From Aquifex sp964425585 (lineage in GTDB: Bacteria; Aquificota; Aquificia; Aquificales; Aquificaceae): a DNA stretch of 64,000 nt. Shown here piece by piece: positions 42,566 through 51,550 of this stretch. Numbering within the stretch: position 1 is the stretch's first letter; every line of letters begins with the position of its first letter. Under the pieces are notes generated by a model. That model searched no databases, had not been told where the DNA came from, and saw only the letters and a list, made by a program, of their open reading frames with translations. The stretch covers positions 1 to 64,000 of the forward strand of contig CAYRMG010000002.1 in assembly GCA_964425585.1 (NCBI GenBank), in the 5' to 3' direction. Both the position numbers and the translations under genes were made by a program.

Positions 42566-43038
42566 TGCTCAAAACCCTTGAGGAGCTTTTAAGTATTCTT
42601 CAAGAGGAAAGAAAGAAGGGAAAAAAAATCGTCTTTACCAACGGTTGCTTTGATATAATCCATGCGGGACACGTTGATTATCTTGAAAGAGCGAAAAAGC
42701 TGGGGGATATACTCGTCGTAGGACTGAACTCCGACAATTCGGTAAAGCGCATAAAGGGTGAAAAAAGACCTATAAACCCCCAAGAACAAAGGGCTAAAGT
42801 TCTCTCTTCATTGAAGCCGGTTGATTACGTTGTAATTTTTGAAGAGGATACCCCCGAAAAACTTATAAGGGCTATAAAACCCGATGTTTTAGTAAAGGGA
42901 GGAGATTGGCCTATTGAGAAAATTGTAGGTAAGGAGTTCGTTGAAAGTTATGGAGGAAAGGTTTTAACCATACCCTTCACATACAACGTTTCAACAACGG
43001 AAATAATAAAGAAAATTGTTGAGTTATATTGTAAGTGA
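42565..43038 (+). CDS. D-glycero-beta-D-manno-heptose 1-phosphate adenylyltransferase (RfaE2-like)
   Basis: A 157-residue cytidylyltransferase-fold protein. FTNGCFDIIHAGHVDYLERAKKLGD (in parts about 22-46) has the HxGH nucleotide site; VVGLNSDNSVKRIKG and KPDVLVKGGDW follow, and STTEIIKKI near the end is typical. It corresponds to the C-terminal half of HldE, here a separate protein; the kinase half is not in the window. It would supply ADP-heptose for LPS core, in line with the GT9 gene at 24447. The start is fused to the previous stop (TGATG). Confidence 0.87.
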   Translation: MLKTLEELLSILQEERKKGKKIVFTNGCFDIIHAGHVDYLERAKKLGDILVVGLNSDNSVKRIKGEKRPINPQEQRAKVLSSLKPVDYVVIFEEDTPEKLIRAIKPDVLVKGGDWPIEKIVGKEFVESYGGKVLTIPFTYNVSTTEIIKKIVELYCK

Positions 43039-43679
43039 TGGGATACATATGTCCTGATGAAATAGAGGCTTATGCGGAAGAACACTCCTCGGAACTCCAT
43101 CCCTTGCTTGAAGAGTTGATAGACTTTACCCACAAGAATACAGAACTTCCCCAGATGCTCACGGGAAGGGTTGAAGGTAACTTTTTAAAAATGCTTGTTG
43201 AACTCTCGGGTGCTAAAAGGGTTCTGGAAATAGGAACATTCACGGGATTTTCCGCATTGATGATGGGAATGGGGCTTCCCGAAGACGGAGAGTTAATAAC
43301 GATAGAGATAAATCCCGAGTATGCGAAAATGGCGAAAAGCTTCATAGAGCGCGCTCCCTGGGGTAATAAGATAAAGGTAATCGTAGGTGATGCGAGGGAA
43401 GTTCTGGAACAATTTGATAAAGAAACCTTTGACTTTATTTTCATTGATGCGGATAAATCCTCCTACCCTTACTACTACGAAAAGTGTGTTGAGCTGTTGA
43501 AAAAGGGAGGGATTATGGCGATTGACAATGCCCTTTGGGAAGGGGAGGTGCTTGCTCCCAAGGATAGCAGGAGTAGAGCTATAGCACGTATGAACGAGAT
43601 GATAAAAGAGGACCCGAGGGTTGAAAAGGTTCTCCTAACGGTTAGAGACGGGATATTCCTCGTAAAAAAGAAGCTTTAA
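43038..43679 (+). CDS. SAM-dependent O-methyltransferase, CCoAOMT-like
   Basis: A 213-residue methyltransferase. IGTFTGFSALMMGMGLP (about 64-80) binds SAM; ITIEINPEYAKMAKSFIERA follows, and FDFIFIDADKSSYPYYYEKCVELLKKGG (in parts) holds the metal-binding Asp and Lys. In bacteria such enzymes methylate catechols or small phenolics; the substrate here is unknown. ATG at 43038 is fused to the previous stop (TGATG); a GTG three bases earlier is unlikely to be used. A 42-base gap separates it from motA. Confidence 0.87.
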   Translation: MGYICPDEIEAYAEEHSSELHPLLEELIDFTHKNTELPQMLTGRVEGNFLKMLVELSGAKRVLEIGTFTGFSALMMGMGLPEDGELITIEINPEYAKMAKSFIERAPWGNKIKVIVGDAREVLEQFDKETFDFIFIDADKSSYPYYYEKCVELLKKGGIMAIDNALWEGEVLAPKDSRSRAIARMNEMIKEDPRVEKVLLTVRDGIFLVKKKL

Positions 43680-43721
43680 ATCTTCAAAAACACTGCAATT
43701 GACCGATAAACTATAAAAGAA

Positions 43722-44486
43722 ATGGATGTCGGAACAATCATTGGGATATTTGCGGCCTTTTTACTGATACTTATATCCATACTCATAGGGGGGAGCATAA
43801 CCGCCTTCATAAACATTCCTTCCATATTCATAGTTGTCGGCGGTGGCATGGCTTCCGCCATGGGGTCTTTCCCGTTAAAGGACTTTATAAGGGGTGTTCT
43901 TGCGATAAAGAAAGCCTTTCTTTGGAAACCCCCCGATTTGAACGATGTAATAGAAACTATAGGTGAAATAGCTACAAAGGTGAGAAAGGAAGGGATACTT
44001 TCCCTTGAGGGGGATATAGAGCTCTATTACCAGAAGGACCCGCTTCTGGGAGATATGATAAGGATGCTCGTTGACGGCATAGACATAAATGATATAAAGG
44101 CAACTGCGGAAACCGCTATTGCTCAGCTTGATGAACAACTTTCAACGGAAGTAGCTGTGTGGGAAAGATTGGCGGAACTCTTTCCGGCATTCGGTATGAT
44201 AGGAACGCTCATAGGTCTTATCCAGATGCTGAGGAACTTAAACGACCCGTCCGCTCTCGGTCCCGGTATGGCTGTGGCTCTTATAACGACCCTTTACGGT
44301 GCAATTCTTGCAAACGCATTCGCACTGCCCGTTGCAAATAAACTTAAAAAAGCTAAGGATATTGAAATTCTTGTAAAGAGCATATACGTAGAGGCTATAG
44401 AGAAGATTCAGAAAGGAGAAAATCCCAATGTCATAAAACAGGAAGTTGCGATTATGCTCGGCGTTGAACTCCCCGAAGAGGTATAA
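43722..44486 (+). CDS. motA: Flagellar motor stator protein MotA
   Basis: A 254-residue membrane protein forming the stator with MotB. Four helices: about 5-27, 33-52, then PAFGMIGTLIGLIQML (about 157-172) and AVALITTLYGAILANAF (about 188-205). The Pro and Arg/Glu residues used for torque are in the loop before helix 3 (about 90-150). Followed after 3 bases by motB1 and then motB2. The flagellar filament genes flgK and flgL are 7 kb downstream on the other strand. Confidence 0.94.
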   Translation: MDVGTIIGIFAAFLLILISILIGGSITAFINIPSIFIVVGGGMASAMGSFPLKDFIRGVLAIKKAFLWKPPDLNDVIETIGEIATKVRKEGILSLEGDIELYYQKDPLLGDMIRMLVDGIDINDIKATAETAIAQLDEQLSTEVAVWERLAELFPAFGMIGTLIGLIQMLRNLNDPSALGPGMAVALITTLYGAILANAFALPVANKLKKAKDIEILVKSIYVEAIEKIQKGENPNVIKQEVAIMLGVELPEEV

Positions 44487-44489
44487 GTT

Positions 44490-45197
44490 ATGGCTTTTAA
44501 GAAAAAGGAAGAGTGTCCGAAACCTCCCGCTTGGCTTACATCTTTCGGAGACCTTATGTCCCTTCTCCTTACTTTTTTCATTCTCCTTTACTCAATGAGT
44601 ATCATATCCCTTGAAAAGTTTTACCAGGTTCTCAAGGGAATCGTTTCAGCATTCGGAGCCCAATCGGTGGTATTTGAACAAGGAACCCTTCCCGAAGGAA
44701 GGAGGATAAACATACCTATGGAAAATTTCTACATCAGGAAGATAAAACACAAGGAACTTAAAAAAATCCTTTCGGAATTTAAAAACGAGCTATCAAAAAG
44801 AGGTATATGGAGCGATTACGCGGTCACGGGAGAGTGTCTAAGGGTGAGGGTAAACACGGACAGATTTTTCCCTTCAGGAGGAGCGGAGCTTTATCCCGAG
44901 GCAAAATCTTTAATCCTTTCCTTTTGTGAGAAATTATTACCTTTTTCCCTTCCCATTGATGTGGAAGGACATACCGATAACAGACCTATCTCAACACCCC
45001 GTTATCCCAGCAACTGGGAGCTTTCACTTAGCAGGGCTATAAGCGTTATAAGAGTCTTCACCGATACCTGCGGATATCCGCAGGATAAACTCTCCGCGGT
45101 CGGTTATGCGGACACAAGACCTATAGCGGACAACGGAACACCCGAAGGCAGGAGAAAAAACAGGAGGGTTGAGTTTTGCATAAAACTCACTCCGTGA
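44490..45197 (+). CDS. motB: Flagellar stator protein MotB, first copy
   Basis: A 235-residue stator subunit. The N-terminus MAFKKKEECPKPPAWLTSFGDL leads to a single helix with the proton-carrying Asp (D21) and LMSLLLTFFILLYSMS. The OmpA-like domain (about 110-235) is intact: VEGHTDNRPI, NWELSLSRAISVIRVF, and GYADTRPIADN...RRKNRRVEF, so it should bind peptidoglycan. GAGGT start, 3 bases after motA. The next gene encodes a second MotB with an almost identical N-terminus but an altered C-terminal motif. Confidence 0.93.
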   Translation: MAFKKKEECPKPPAWLTSFGDLMSLLLTFFILLYSMSIISLEKFYQVLKGIVSAFGAQSVVFEQGTLPEGRRINIPMENFYIRKIKHKELKKILSEFKNELSKRGIWSDYAVTGECLRVRVNTDRFFPSGGAELYPEAKSLILSFCEKLLPFSLPIDVEGHTDNRPISTPRYPSNWELSLSRAISVIRVFTDTCGYPQDKLSAVGYADTRPIADNGTPEGRRKNRRVEFCIKLTP

Positions 45198-45206
45198 GGT
45201 AAAAAA

Positions 45207-45899
45207 ATGGCTTTTAAGAAAAAAGAGGAATGTCCAAAACCGCCCGCGTGGCTCACATCATTTTCGGATTTAATGTCACTGCTACTTACCTTCTTCATTC
45301 TCCTTTATGCAATGAGCACGCTTGAAATTCCCGCTCTTGAGAAATTTCTCTCTTATTTTAGAAAAAACCCCGAACTTTATCCCAAAAGAACTTCCATAGT
45401 TCAACAGGTAAATGTTCCTAAAGACTACGCGGTAAAGATAAAAAAAAGAATAAGTGAGGTTCTCCCTCCATGGGCTTACCAGATAGTTGTTTCCGAAGAG
45501 TATCTTAAGCTACGCATATTTGATAAAATCTTTTTCAAAGACGGAGACTACAGGTTAACCTCCAAAGCGGTTCAAACCCTTGAGAAATTAGCACCTTCGC
45601 TTATAGAGATTGAAGATAAGCTCAGTTCCGTAAGGATTGAAGGACACGTTAGCCCCACCGTTGAGGTTAAAAATCCCCTGATTAGGGACAGATGGGAACT
45701 TTCGGGGAGGAGGGCTACCGAGGTTCTGAGATACTTGGAAAGAAGGGGATTTCCCCACAAAAAGTTAACAGCGGTTGCCTACGGTGATACGAGGCCTCTC
45801 TACAGGTGGAGGCAAAATATTCTTATGGAAAGAAACAACAGGGTTGAAATCGTGATTTACTTTAAAAAGGAAAATGGAGTTCCTGAAGGAAAGAAGTAA
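45207..45899 (+). CDS. Flagellar stator protein MotB, second divergent copy
   Basis: A 230-residue paralog of the upstream MotB. The first 20 residues are the same as MotB1 except for one residue (Ser for Gly), although the codons differ, and the helix with the essential Asp is kept (SDLMSLLLTFFILLYAMS). In the OmpA-like domain the conserved GHTD is GHVS, so the Asp that binds the diaminopimelate is missing; the Arg of the LS..RA motif remains (SGRRATEV), and the end is NNRVEIVIYF. It may anchor differently or modify stator activity. GAGGT start. The next gene overlaps its end by 26 bases. Confidence 0.88.
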   Translation: MAFKKKEECPKPPAWLTSFSDLMSLLLTFFILLYAMSTLEIPALEKFLSYFRKNPELYPKRTSIVQQVNVPKDYAVKIKKRISEVLPPWAYQIVVSEEYLKLRIFDKIFFKDGDYRLTSKAVQTLEKLAPSLIEIEDKLSSVRIEGHVSPTVEVKNPLIRDRWELSGRRATEVLRYLERRGFPHKKLTAVAYGDTRPLYRWRQNILMERNNRVEIVIYFKKENGVPEGKK

Positions 45900-48339
45900 A
45901 ACGGCTTTAATATACAAGGGAGAAGGAATAAGCTACGGTGAGCTTATTGAAAATGTGCTTTCCTTCGCCAGCCTTATAGATATATTTCCCGACGAAAGGG
46001 TAGCTATAGTAATGGAAAATAGACCCGAATGGGTTTACGCACTCTTCGGAACTTGGAAAAGGGGCGGGATACTCGTTCCAATAGACTTTATGTCTACCCC
46101 CGAGGAAATAAGGTATATACTCAACGATTCAAACCCTTCCCTTGTATTTTGTTCAGAGGAAACGGAAGAGAAGGTAAAAGAGGCTATAGGAGATAAAGAT
46201 ATTTCCCTGATAAACGTTGATAAATTGGTTCTTCCTTCACCCTGGAAAGGAGAAGTTAAACGCTCGGAGGAAGATGTTGCCCTTCTTCCTTACACCTCGG
46301 GAACAACGGGAAATCCGAAAGGGGTTATGCTCACCTACAGGAATATTCTCTCCAACATAAAAGGAGTTATATCGGTAGGCATAGCCGATGAAGGGGATTC
46401 TACCCTTGCTATACTTCCCTTTCACCATATGTATCCCTTAATGACCACCCTTCTTCTGCCCCTTTACATAGGTGCTAAGATAGTCTTCCTTGATAAGCTT
46501 ACGCCCGAGGATATTCTTGAAAAGCTAAACAGATACGGAATTACCATCCTCGTAGGTGTTCCGAGGCTTTATCAGCTTTTCCACAGAAGGATAAAAGAGG
46601 AGATAGAGAAAAAAACTTTAGCGAAAATCCTCTTTAAGCTTATGGAAAAAGTCAACTCGCAAAGTTTAAGAAAAATAGTATTTAAGAAGGTTCACAAAGC
46701 CTTCGGCGGAAAAATAAAGTATATGGTAAGCGGAGGTGCAAAGCTTCCCCTTGACGTGGCAAAAGATTTAACAACGTTAGGTTTTACCGTAATAGAAGGA
46801 TACGGCCTTACCGAAACCTCTCCGATAGTCTCCTTTAATCCTCCGACGAAGATAAAACTCGGCTCGGTGGGTGTCCCGATAGAGGGCGTAAGGGTAAACA
46901 CCACACCCGATGGGGAGATAGTCGTGAAGGGAGATAACGTAATGAAGGGATACTGGAATAGACCCGAGGAAACCGCAAAGGTAATCATAGACGGGTGGTT
47001 ATACACGGGAGACCTCGGATACGTAGATGAAGAGGGATACATATACATAACCGGAAGAAAGAAGGAAGTAATAGTTCTCGGAAGCGGAAAGAATGTATTT
47101 CCCGAAGAAATTGAAGAAAAAATACTGAAGTTCTCGGACATCGTAAAGGAAGTGGGAGTGTTTGAAAGAAACGGGAAACTGTATGCACTTATATACCCTG
47201 ATTTTGAGAAGCTGAAAAAAATAGGGGCGGTAAATATACACGAGACGATAAAGTGGGAGATTATAGATAAGGTAAACAGAACACTTCCCGAATGGAAAAG
47301 AATAACGGGCTTTAGGGTAGTTTACGAGGAATTGCCAAAAACGAGACTCGGGAAATTAAGGCGATTCTTACTTCCGAGTGTATACGATAGTGCTAAAGAG
47401 TCCAAAAAGGAAGAAGAAGAAAGTCCTATATTCAATACGGAGGAGGGAAGGGTTATAAAAGAGTTTCTTGAGAGGATAAGCGGAAAGGTTGTTCATCCCT
47501 CTGATCACTTGGAGATAGACCTTGGGCTTGATTCCCTTGCAAAGGTTGAACTTCTTAGCTTTATAGAAAAGAACTTCGGTGTAAACATCACGGAAGAGGA
47601 GCTCGCAAAGAATATGCTCGTAAAGGAACTCATCGGTCTGGTGATGCGGAAAAAGGAAAAATCGGAATACAGGGAAATCTCCTGGAAAGATATTCTTGAT
47701 GAGGCAAGGCCTTACGAACTTCCCCACCATCCTTTTGTATACAACCTCGGAAGGCTTTTGCTTCAACTTTACTTTAAGCTTTACCACAGGGTTGATGTAA
47801 GAGGACTTGAAAACCTTCCTCAACCGCCCTTTATAATAGCACCCAACCATCAAAGCTATCTTGATGCCTTTCTCATAGCGGCCGTTTTGCCCAAAAACGT
47901 AGCGGAAATAACTTACTTTTTAGGGGAAGAGTCTTACTTCAGGAATCCCGTAAGTGCATTGTTCGGAAGACTTGCACACGTCATAACCGTAAATCTGAAC
48001 AAGGGGTTAAAGGAATCCCTTCAAAAAACGGCATACGCATTAAGGAACGGAAAGGTTGTTGTTATCTTTCCCGAGGGTGCGAGAACGAGAACGGGAGACA
48101 TAATGGAGTTTAAAAAGGGCGTAGCAATACTCTCAAGAGAGCTTCAGGTTCCCGTTGTTCCCGTAGCGATACACGGGGCTTACGAAGCCTGGTCTATATA
48201 CGGTAAGTTCCCCAAACCCCAAAAAATTAAGGTTATGTTCGGAAAACCGGTGTATCCCGATGCAAAAAGTTATGAGGAAATAACGCGGGAGATTTACGAA
48301 TGGGTGAAGGATATGCTTGAGTTTCTAAAAAGAGATTAA
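45874..48339 (+). CDS. Three-domain acyl-activating enzyme / acyl carrier / PlsC acyltransferase fusion
   Basis: An 821-residue fusion. Domain 1 (about 1-500) is an AMP-forming acyl ligase: YTSGTTGNPKGVMLTY near 136-151, GYGLTETSP, and YTGDLGYVDEEGYIYI. Domain 2 (about 530-590) is a carrier with LGLDSLAKVELL, Ser554 being the phosphopantetheine site. Domain 3 (about 620-821) is a PlsC/LPLAT acyltransferase with NHQSYLDAF (HX4D near 658-663) and FPEGARTRTG. The combination resembles E. coli Aas plus an internal carrier. It could re-acylate lysophospholipid with activated fatty acid. It overlaps motB2 by 26 bases, but a functional link is unclear. Confidence 0.88.
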   Translation: MEFLKERSKTALIYKGEGISYGELIENVLSFASLIDIFPDERVAIVMENRPEWVYALFGTWKRGGILVPIDFMSTPEEIRYILNDSNPSLVFCSEETEEKVKEAIGDKDISLINVDKLVLPSPWKGEVKRSEEDVALLPYTSGTTGNPKGVMLTYRNILSNIKGVISVGIADEGDSTLAILPFHHMYPLMTTLLLPLYIGAKIVFLDKLTPEDILEKLNRYGITILVGVPRLYQLFHRRIKEEIEKKTLAKILFKLMEKVNSQSLRKIVFKKVHKAFGGKIKYMVSGGAKLPLDVAKDLTTLGFTVIEGYGLTETSPIVSFNPPTKIKLGSVGVPIEGVRVNTTPDGEIVVKGDNVMKGYWNRPEETAKVIIDGWLYTGDLGYVDEEGYIYITGRKKEVIVLGSGKNVFPEEIEEKILKFSDIVKEVGVFERNGKLYALIYPDFEKLKKIGAVNIHETIKWEIIDKVNRTLPEWKRITGFRVVYEELPKTRLGKLRRFLLPSVYDSAKESKKEEEESPIFNTEEGRVIKEFLERISGKVVHPSDHLEIDLGLDSLAKVELLSFIEKNFGVNITEEELAKNMLVKELIGLVMRKKEKSEYREISWKDILDEARPYELPHHPFVYNLGRLLLQLYFKLYHRVDVRGLENLPQPPFIIAPNHQSYLDAFLIAAVLPKNVAEITYFLGEESYFRNPVSALFGRLAHVITVNLNKGLKESLQKTAYALRNGKVVVIFPEGARTRTGDIMEFKKGVAILSRELQVPVVPVAIHGAYEAWSIYGKFPKPQKIKVMFGKPVYPDAKSYEEITREIYEWVKDMLEFLKRD

Positions 48340-48349
48340 AATCTCTTTT
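48328..48349. repeat. Perfect 10-bp inverted repeat between the acyltransferase and mdh genes
   Basis: AAAAGAGATT and AATCTCTTTT flank a 2-base centre. The left arm crosses the end of the acyltransferase gene (stop at 48337-48339) and the right arm ends on TTTT at the base before the mdh ATG. The two-base loop is tight for an RNA hairpin, but an 8-bp stem with a 6-base loop is possible. It may be a weak terminator or an operator. Confidence 0.45.
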
Positions 48350-49324
48350 ATGAAAAAACCCAAAGTAAGCATAATAGGTGCGGGAAAGGTCGGTGAGAAC
48401 GTTGCGTATCTATTGACCATACTCGGTATATCGGATATCTATCTTTTTGCCAGGTATAAGGAGGGACTTGAACCTGCAAAGGCAAAGGCTCTTGATTTAA
48501 GACAGATGGCTGTTCTTATGGATTTGGACATAAATGTAAAGGGTATCTCCTACGATAAAGAAGGCTTCGGAGAGCTTAAAGATTCGGACATTGTTGTTAT
48601 AACCGCAGGTATACCGAGGAGGGAGGGAATGAGCAGGGAGGATTTACTGCTTGAGAACTTGAAAATCCTGAAAAGGTTTACGGATGCCATAAAGAAATAC
48701 GCACAAAACGCTATAGTTATAGTGGTTTCAAATCCCGTTGATACGTTAACCTACGCCACAATAAAACTCACGGGTTTTGAACCGAGAAAGGTATTGGGAA
48801 TGGCGGGAGTTCTTGATTCCGCCAGGTTTAAAAGCTTCGTAAAGGAAAAACTTAACGTCTCAAATGCGGATATAAGGACGCTCGTTATGGGAACCCACGG
48901 GGATTTAATGGTTCCCGTTATGTCCCACAGCTTCATAGGTGATAAACCCATAGAAGAGGTTTTCAAGGCAAAGGAGATAGATGAACTTATTGAGAAAACA
49001 AGGAGGGGAGGTGCCAGTATAGTTTCCCTTATGGGAAGTTCCGCCTACTATGCACCTGCGGCTTCCGTAGTTATAATGGTTGAAGCCATTCTTAACGACA
49101 GGAAAAGGGTTCTTCCCTGTTCCGTTTACCTTGAAGGTGAAGCGGCAAGGCATTACGAGGCTGAAGGTATATGCATAGGTATTCCTGTAGTCCTGGGAAG
49201 GGAAGGGGTTGAGGATTACGAACTTGTTAATCTGAGCGGTTATGAGAAGAGGGAGTTTCTAAAATCCGCTGAATATCTCGGGAAACTCGTAAAGCTTGCG
49301 GATAAGCTACTGTCCGAGATTTAA
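48350..49324 (+). CDS. mdh: Malate/lactate-type dehydrogenase
   Basis: A 324-residue NAD-dependent enzyme. IIGAGKVGENVAYLL binds NAD (about 8-22). GIPRREGMSREDLLLEN (about 88-104) contains the mobile loop with the Arg that selects malate over lactate, VVSNPVDTLTY and MGTHGDLMVPV (His near 181) complete the active site. In reductive TCA it reduces oxaloacetate. It starts 11 bases after the acyltransferase gene in the shadow of the inverted repeat and has no Shine-Dalgarno. Next is a biotin carboxylase, 11 bases downstream. Confidence 0.92.
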   Translation: MKKPKVSIIGAGKVGENVAYLLTILGISDIYLFARYKEGLEPAKAKALDLRQMAVLMDLDINVKGISYDKEGFGELKDSDIVVITAGIPRREGMSREDLLLENLKILKRFTDAIKKYAQNAIVIVVSNPVDTLTYATIKLTGFEPRKVLGMAGVLDSARFKSFVKEKLNVSNADIRTLVMGTHGDLMVPVMSHSFIGDKPIEEVFKAKEIDELIEKTRRGGASIVSLMGSSAYYAPAASVVIMVEAILNDRKRVLPCSVYLEGEAARHYEAEGICIGIPVVLGREGVEDYELVNLSGYEKREFLKSAEYLGKLVKLADKLLSEI

Positions 49325-49335
49325 AATTTATTTTA

Positions 49336-50670
49336 ATGTTTAAAAAGGTATTAATAGCAAACAGGGGAGAAATAGCGGTAAGGGCTATAAGAGCCTGTAA
49401 AGAGCTCGGCCTTAAAACCGTAGCGGTATACTCGGAAGCGGATAAAAACAGTCTTCACGTTGAACTTGCGGACGAAGCTATATGTATCGGTCCCCCTAAT
49501 CCCTCGGAGAGCTATCTTGATATCCCGAAAATAATGGCGGCTCTTGAGGTAAGTAAGGCGGATGCGGTTTACCCGGGATACGGATTTTTATCCGAAAACC
49601 CCAAGTTTGCGGAAATAGTTGAAAGAAGCGGGGCTAAGTTTATAGGTCCTTCTTCCGAGGTTTTGATGAAGATAGGAGACAAAGTTCTCGCAAAAAAGGT
49701 CGCAAAAAAGGTGGGACTTCCCCTTGTTCCGGGAAGCGATGAACCCCTTGAGTTTACCGATGCCCTGAAGCTCGCGGCGAAAATAGGCTATCCGGTTGTT
49801 ATAAAGGCGGCAGCGGGCGGAGGCGGAAGGGGAATAAGGATAATAAGGGACGAAAAGGAGCTCAGGGAAAAGTTCCCCGTCGCTAAGAAGGAGGCGGAAA
49901 CAGCTTTCGGGGACGGAAGACTATACCTTGAGAAATACGTTATGAAGCCGAAACATATAGAGTTTCAGGTAATAGCGGATGAGCACGGGAATGTTTACGT
50001 TCTCGGCGAAAGGGAATGCTCAATCCAGCGAAGACACCAAAAGTTGATAGAGGAAGCCCCCAGCGTCTCCGTAAGTGAGGAAAAAAGACGGGAGATATCC
50101 GAAAAGGTTGCGGAGTTTTGCAGGGCTTTGGGCTACACGTCCGCGGGAACGGTGGAGTTTCTGATGGATGAAGACGGAAATTTTTACTTTATGGAAATGA
50201 ACGGACGGATACAGGTTGAACACCCTGTAACGGAGATGGTGACGGGATACGATATAGTCAAGCTACAAATTCTGGCCGCAATGGGAGAGGAGATAAAGCT
50301 TCCGGAGATAAAAATAAACGGCTTCTCAATAGAGTTCCGTATAAATGCGGAGGATCCGGACACCTTCATGCCCTCCCCGGGCATTATTGAAACACTGAGA
50401 ATTCCCGGAGGGCCAGGTGTTAGGGTTGATACCCACATATATCAGGGATATGCGGTTCCTCCTTATTACGACTCCCTTATAGCAAAGCTAATAGTCTGGG
50501 GAAGGACAAGGGACGAAGCTATAGCGAGGGGAAGAAGAGCCCTTGAGGAGTTCAAGATAGAGGGGCAGAACCTAAAAACGAATATTGAGTTCCACAAAAG
50601 GGTTATAACCCAGAGGGAATTTATAGAGGGGAAGCACGATGTGAACTTTGTTGAAAGAATGCTGGTTTAG
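49336..50670 (+). CDS. Biotin carboxylase subunit
   Basis: A 444-residue ATP-grasp enzyme that carboxylates biotin. FKKVLIANRGEIAVRAIRACKELG (in parts), KAAAGGGGRGIRI (about 156-168) and EMNGRIQVEHPVTEMV (about 287-302) are signature motifs; the last has Gly where the family usually has Thr. It could be AccC of acetyl-CoA carboxylase, or the small subunit of pyruvate or 2-oxoglutarate carboxylase used in the reductive TCA cycle. Length is like E. coli AccC (449), a little shorter than the carboxylases' (about 472). The neighbouring mdh leans to the latter. No carrier subunit is adjacent. Shares TTAG with the flgL stop. Confidence 0.85.
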   Translation: MFKKVLIANRGEIAVRAIRACKELGLKTVAVYSEADKNSLHVELADEAICIGPPNPSESYLDIPKIMAALEVSKADAVYPGYGFLSENPKFAEIVERSGAKFIGPSSEVLMKIGDKVLAKKVAKKVGLPLVPGSDEPLEFTDALKLAAKIGYPVVIKAAAGGGGRGIRIIRDEKELREKFPVAKKEAETAFGDGRLYLEKYVMKPKHIEFQVIADEHGNVYVLGERECSIQRRHQKLIEEAPSVSVSEEKRREISEKVAEFCRALGYTSAGTVEFLMDEDGNFYFMEMNGRIQVEHPVTEMVTGYDIVKLQILAAMGEEIKLPEIKINGFSIEFRINAEDPDTFMPSPGIIETLRIPGGPGVRVDTHIYQGYAVPPYYDSLIAKLIVWGRTRDEAIARGRRALEEFKIEGQNLKTNIEFHKRVITQREFIEGKHDVNFVERMLV

Positions 50671-51539
50671 ATATACTCAAGTATGGTGAGCCTGCGATTT
50701 GCAAACAGCTTCATAATGGCCTCATAAGTCAATTCATACCTTCTGTAATCGCTTATTGATTTTGCAAGGTCCGCATCTTCGTTATCCGATTTAATCTTAT
50801 TGAGAGTGTCCATCTTGTCTTCCTGAGTGGTTTGAATGTTTCTTAGTTCCTTCAGAACGCTTCCTATTTCGCTTCTTATCTTCACTATTTGGTCATAGGC
50901 TTGTTTTAAATTATCTATATCCGTCTGATCGGGAGCTGTTCCTCCGCTCAGTTTATCAGCTATGCTTTTTATAACCTTAAATATGTTGGTTGTATTTACA
51001 CCGAAAACGTAATCTCCCCTCAGGAATGCTTTTACCCTATAACCTTCATCAACGAGAACCTCAAAATCCTTATTGCTTCCCAGGTAATCAAGGGTATTCT
51101 CATCAAAGGGCTTCGTATTGAGTGAAGCCCCCGAAAAAATGTAGTTTTTCCCTACTTTTTCGTTTGCAACCTTTACGAGCACTTTCAGGGCTTCTTCAAA
51201 CTCTCTTCCTATGGCTTTTAGTTCACCCTCATTTAGTGTTCCGTTTGAAGCCCTTATAAGTGATGAGTAAAGGGCTTTTAATCTGTCTTCAATACCCGAA
51301 AGGAGTGTATCCGCATAAGTGAGAACAGTATCCGCAAAAAGCCTGTTTCTTCCGAACTGAGACAGCGAACTTATTTCCTTTTTTAGCTCTTGAATTTTTT
51401 CAAAGGAAACCGGGTCGTCGGAAGGTTTCCCAACCCTCTTTCCCGTTACTATTTCCATATACTTTTTTTCAATATTATTCCTCACCTTTTCGTTTTCCTT
51501 TTGGAAGAAAAGGTAAAAAATCAAGTCCGGAACCCTCAT
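50667..51539 (-). CDS. flgL: Flagellar hook-filament junction protein FlgL
   Basis: A 290-residue protein linking hook and filament. The N-terminus, YMEIVTGKRVGKPSDDPVSF (about 28-47), is the flagellin-fold start seen in FlgL, followed by helices; the C-terminus (DADLAKSISDYRRYELTYEAIMKL) is the matching helix. It is secreted by the flagellar export apparatus and needs no signal peptide. The start has GAGGTGAGG. It lies 11 bases after flgK in the order small gene-flgK-flgL. Its stop overlaps the biotin carboxylase stop. Confidence 0.88.
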   Translation of the reverse strand: MRVPDLIFYLFFQKENEKVRNNIEKKYMEIVTGKRVGKPSDDPVSFEKIQELKKEISSLSQFGRNRLFADTVLTYADTLLSGIEDRLKALYSSLIRASNGTLNEGELKAIGREFEEALKVLVKVANEKVGKNYIFSGASLNTKPFDENTLDYLGSNKDFEVLVDEGYRVKAFLRGDYVFGVNTTNIFKVIKSIADKLSGGTAPDQTDIDNLKQAYDQIVKIRSEIGSVLKELRNIQTTQEDKMDTLNKIKSDNEDADLAKSISDYRRYELTYEAIMKLFANRRLTILEYI

Positions 51540-51550
51540 CTTTCCTCACC

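Noticed and set aside
45207..45899. MotB2 as a pseudogene
   Set aside because: The frame is intact with a good ribosome site, the membrane helix and Asp are kept, and codons vary synonymously against MotB1.
46692..47853. Several long minus-strand frames inside the acyl ligase gene
   Set aside because: All are antisense shadows of a gene with complete catalytic motifs.
49336..50670. Truncated biotin carboxylase
   Set aside because: At 444 residues it is near the length of AccC and ends naturally after the conserved C-terminal region.
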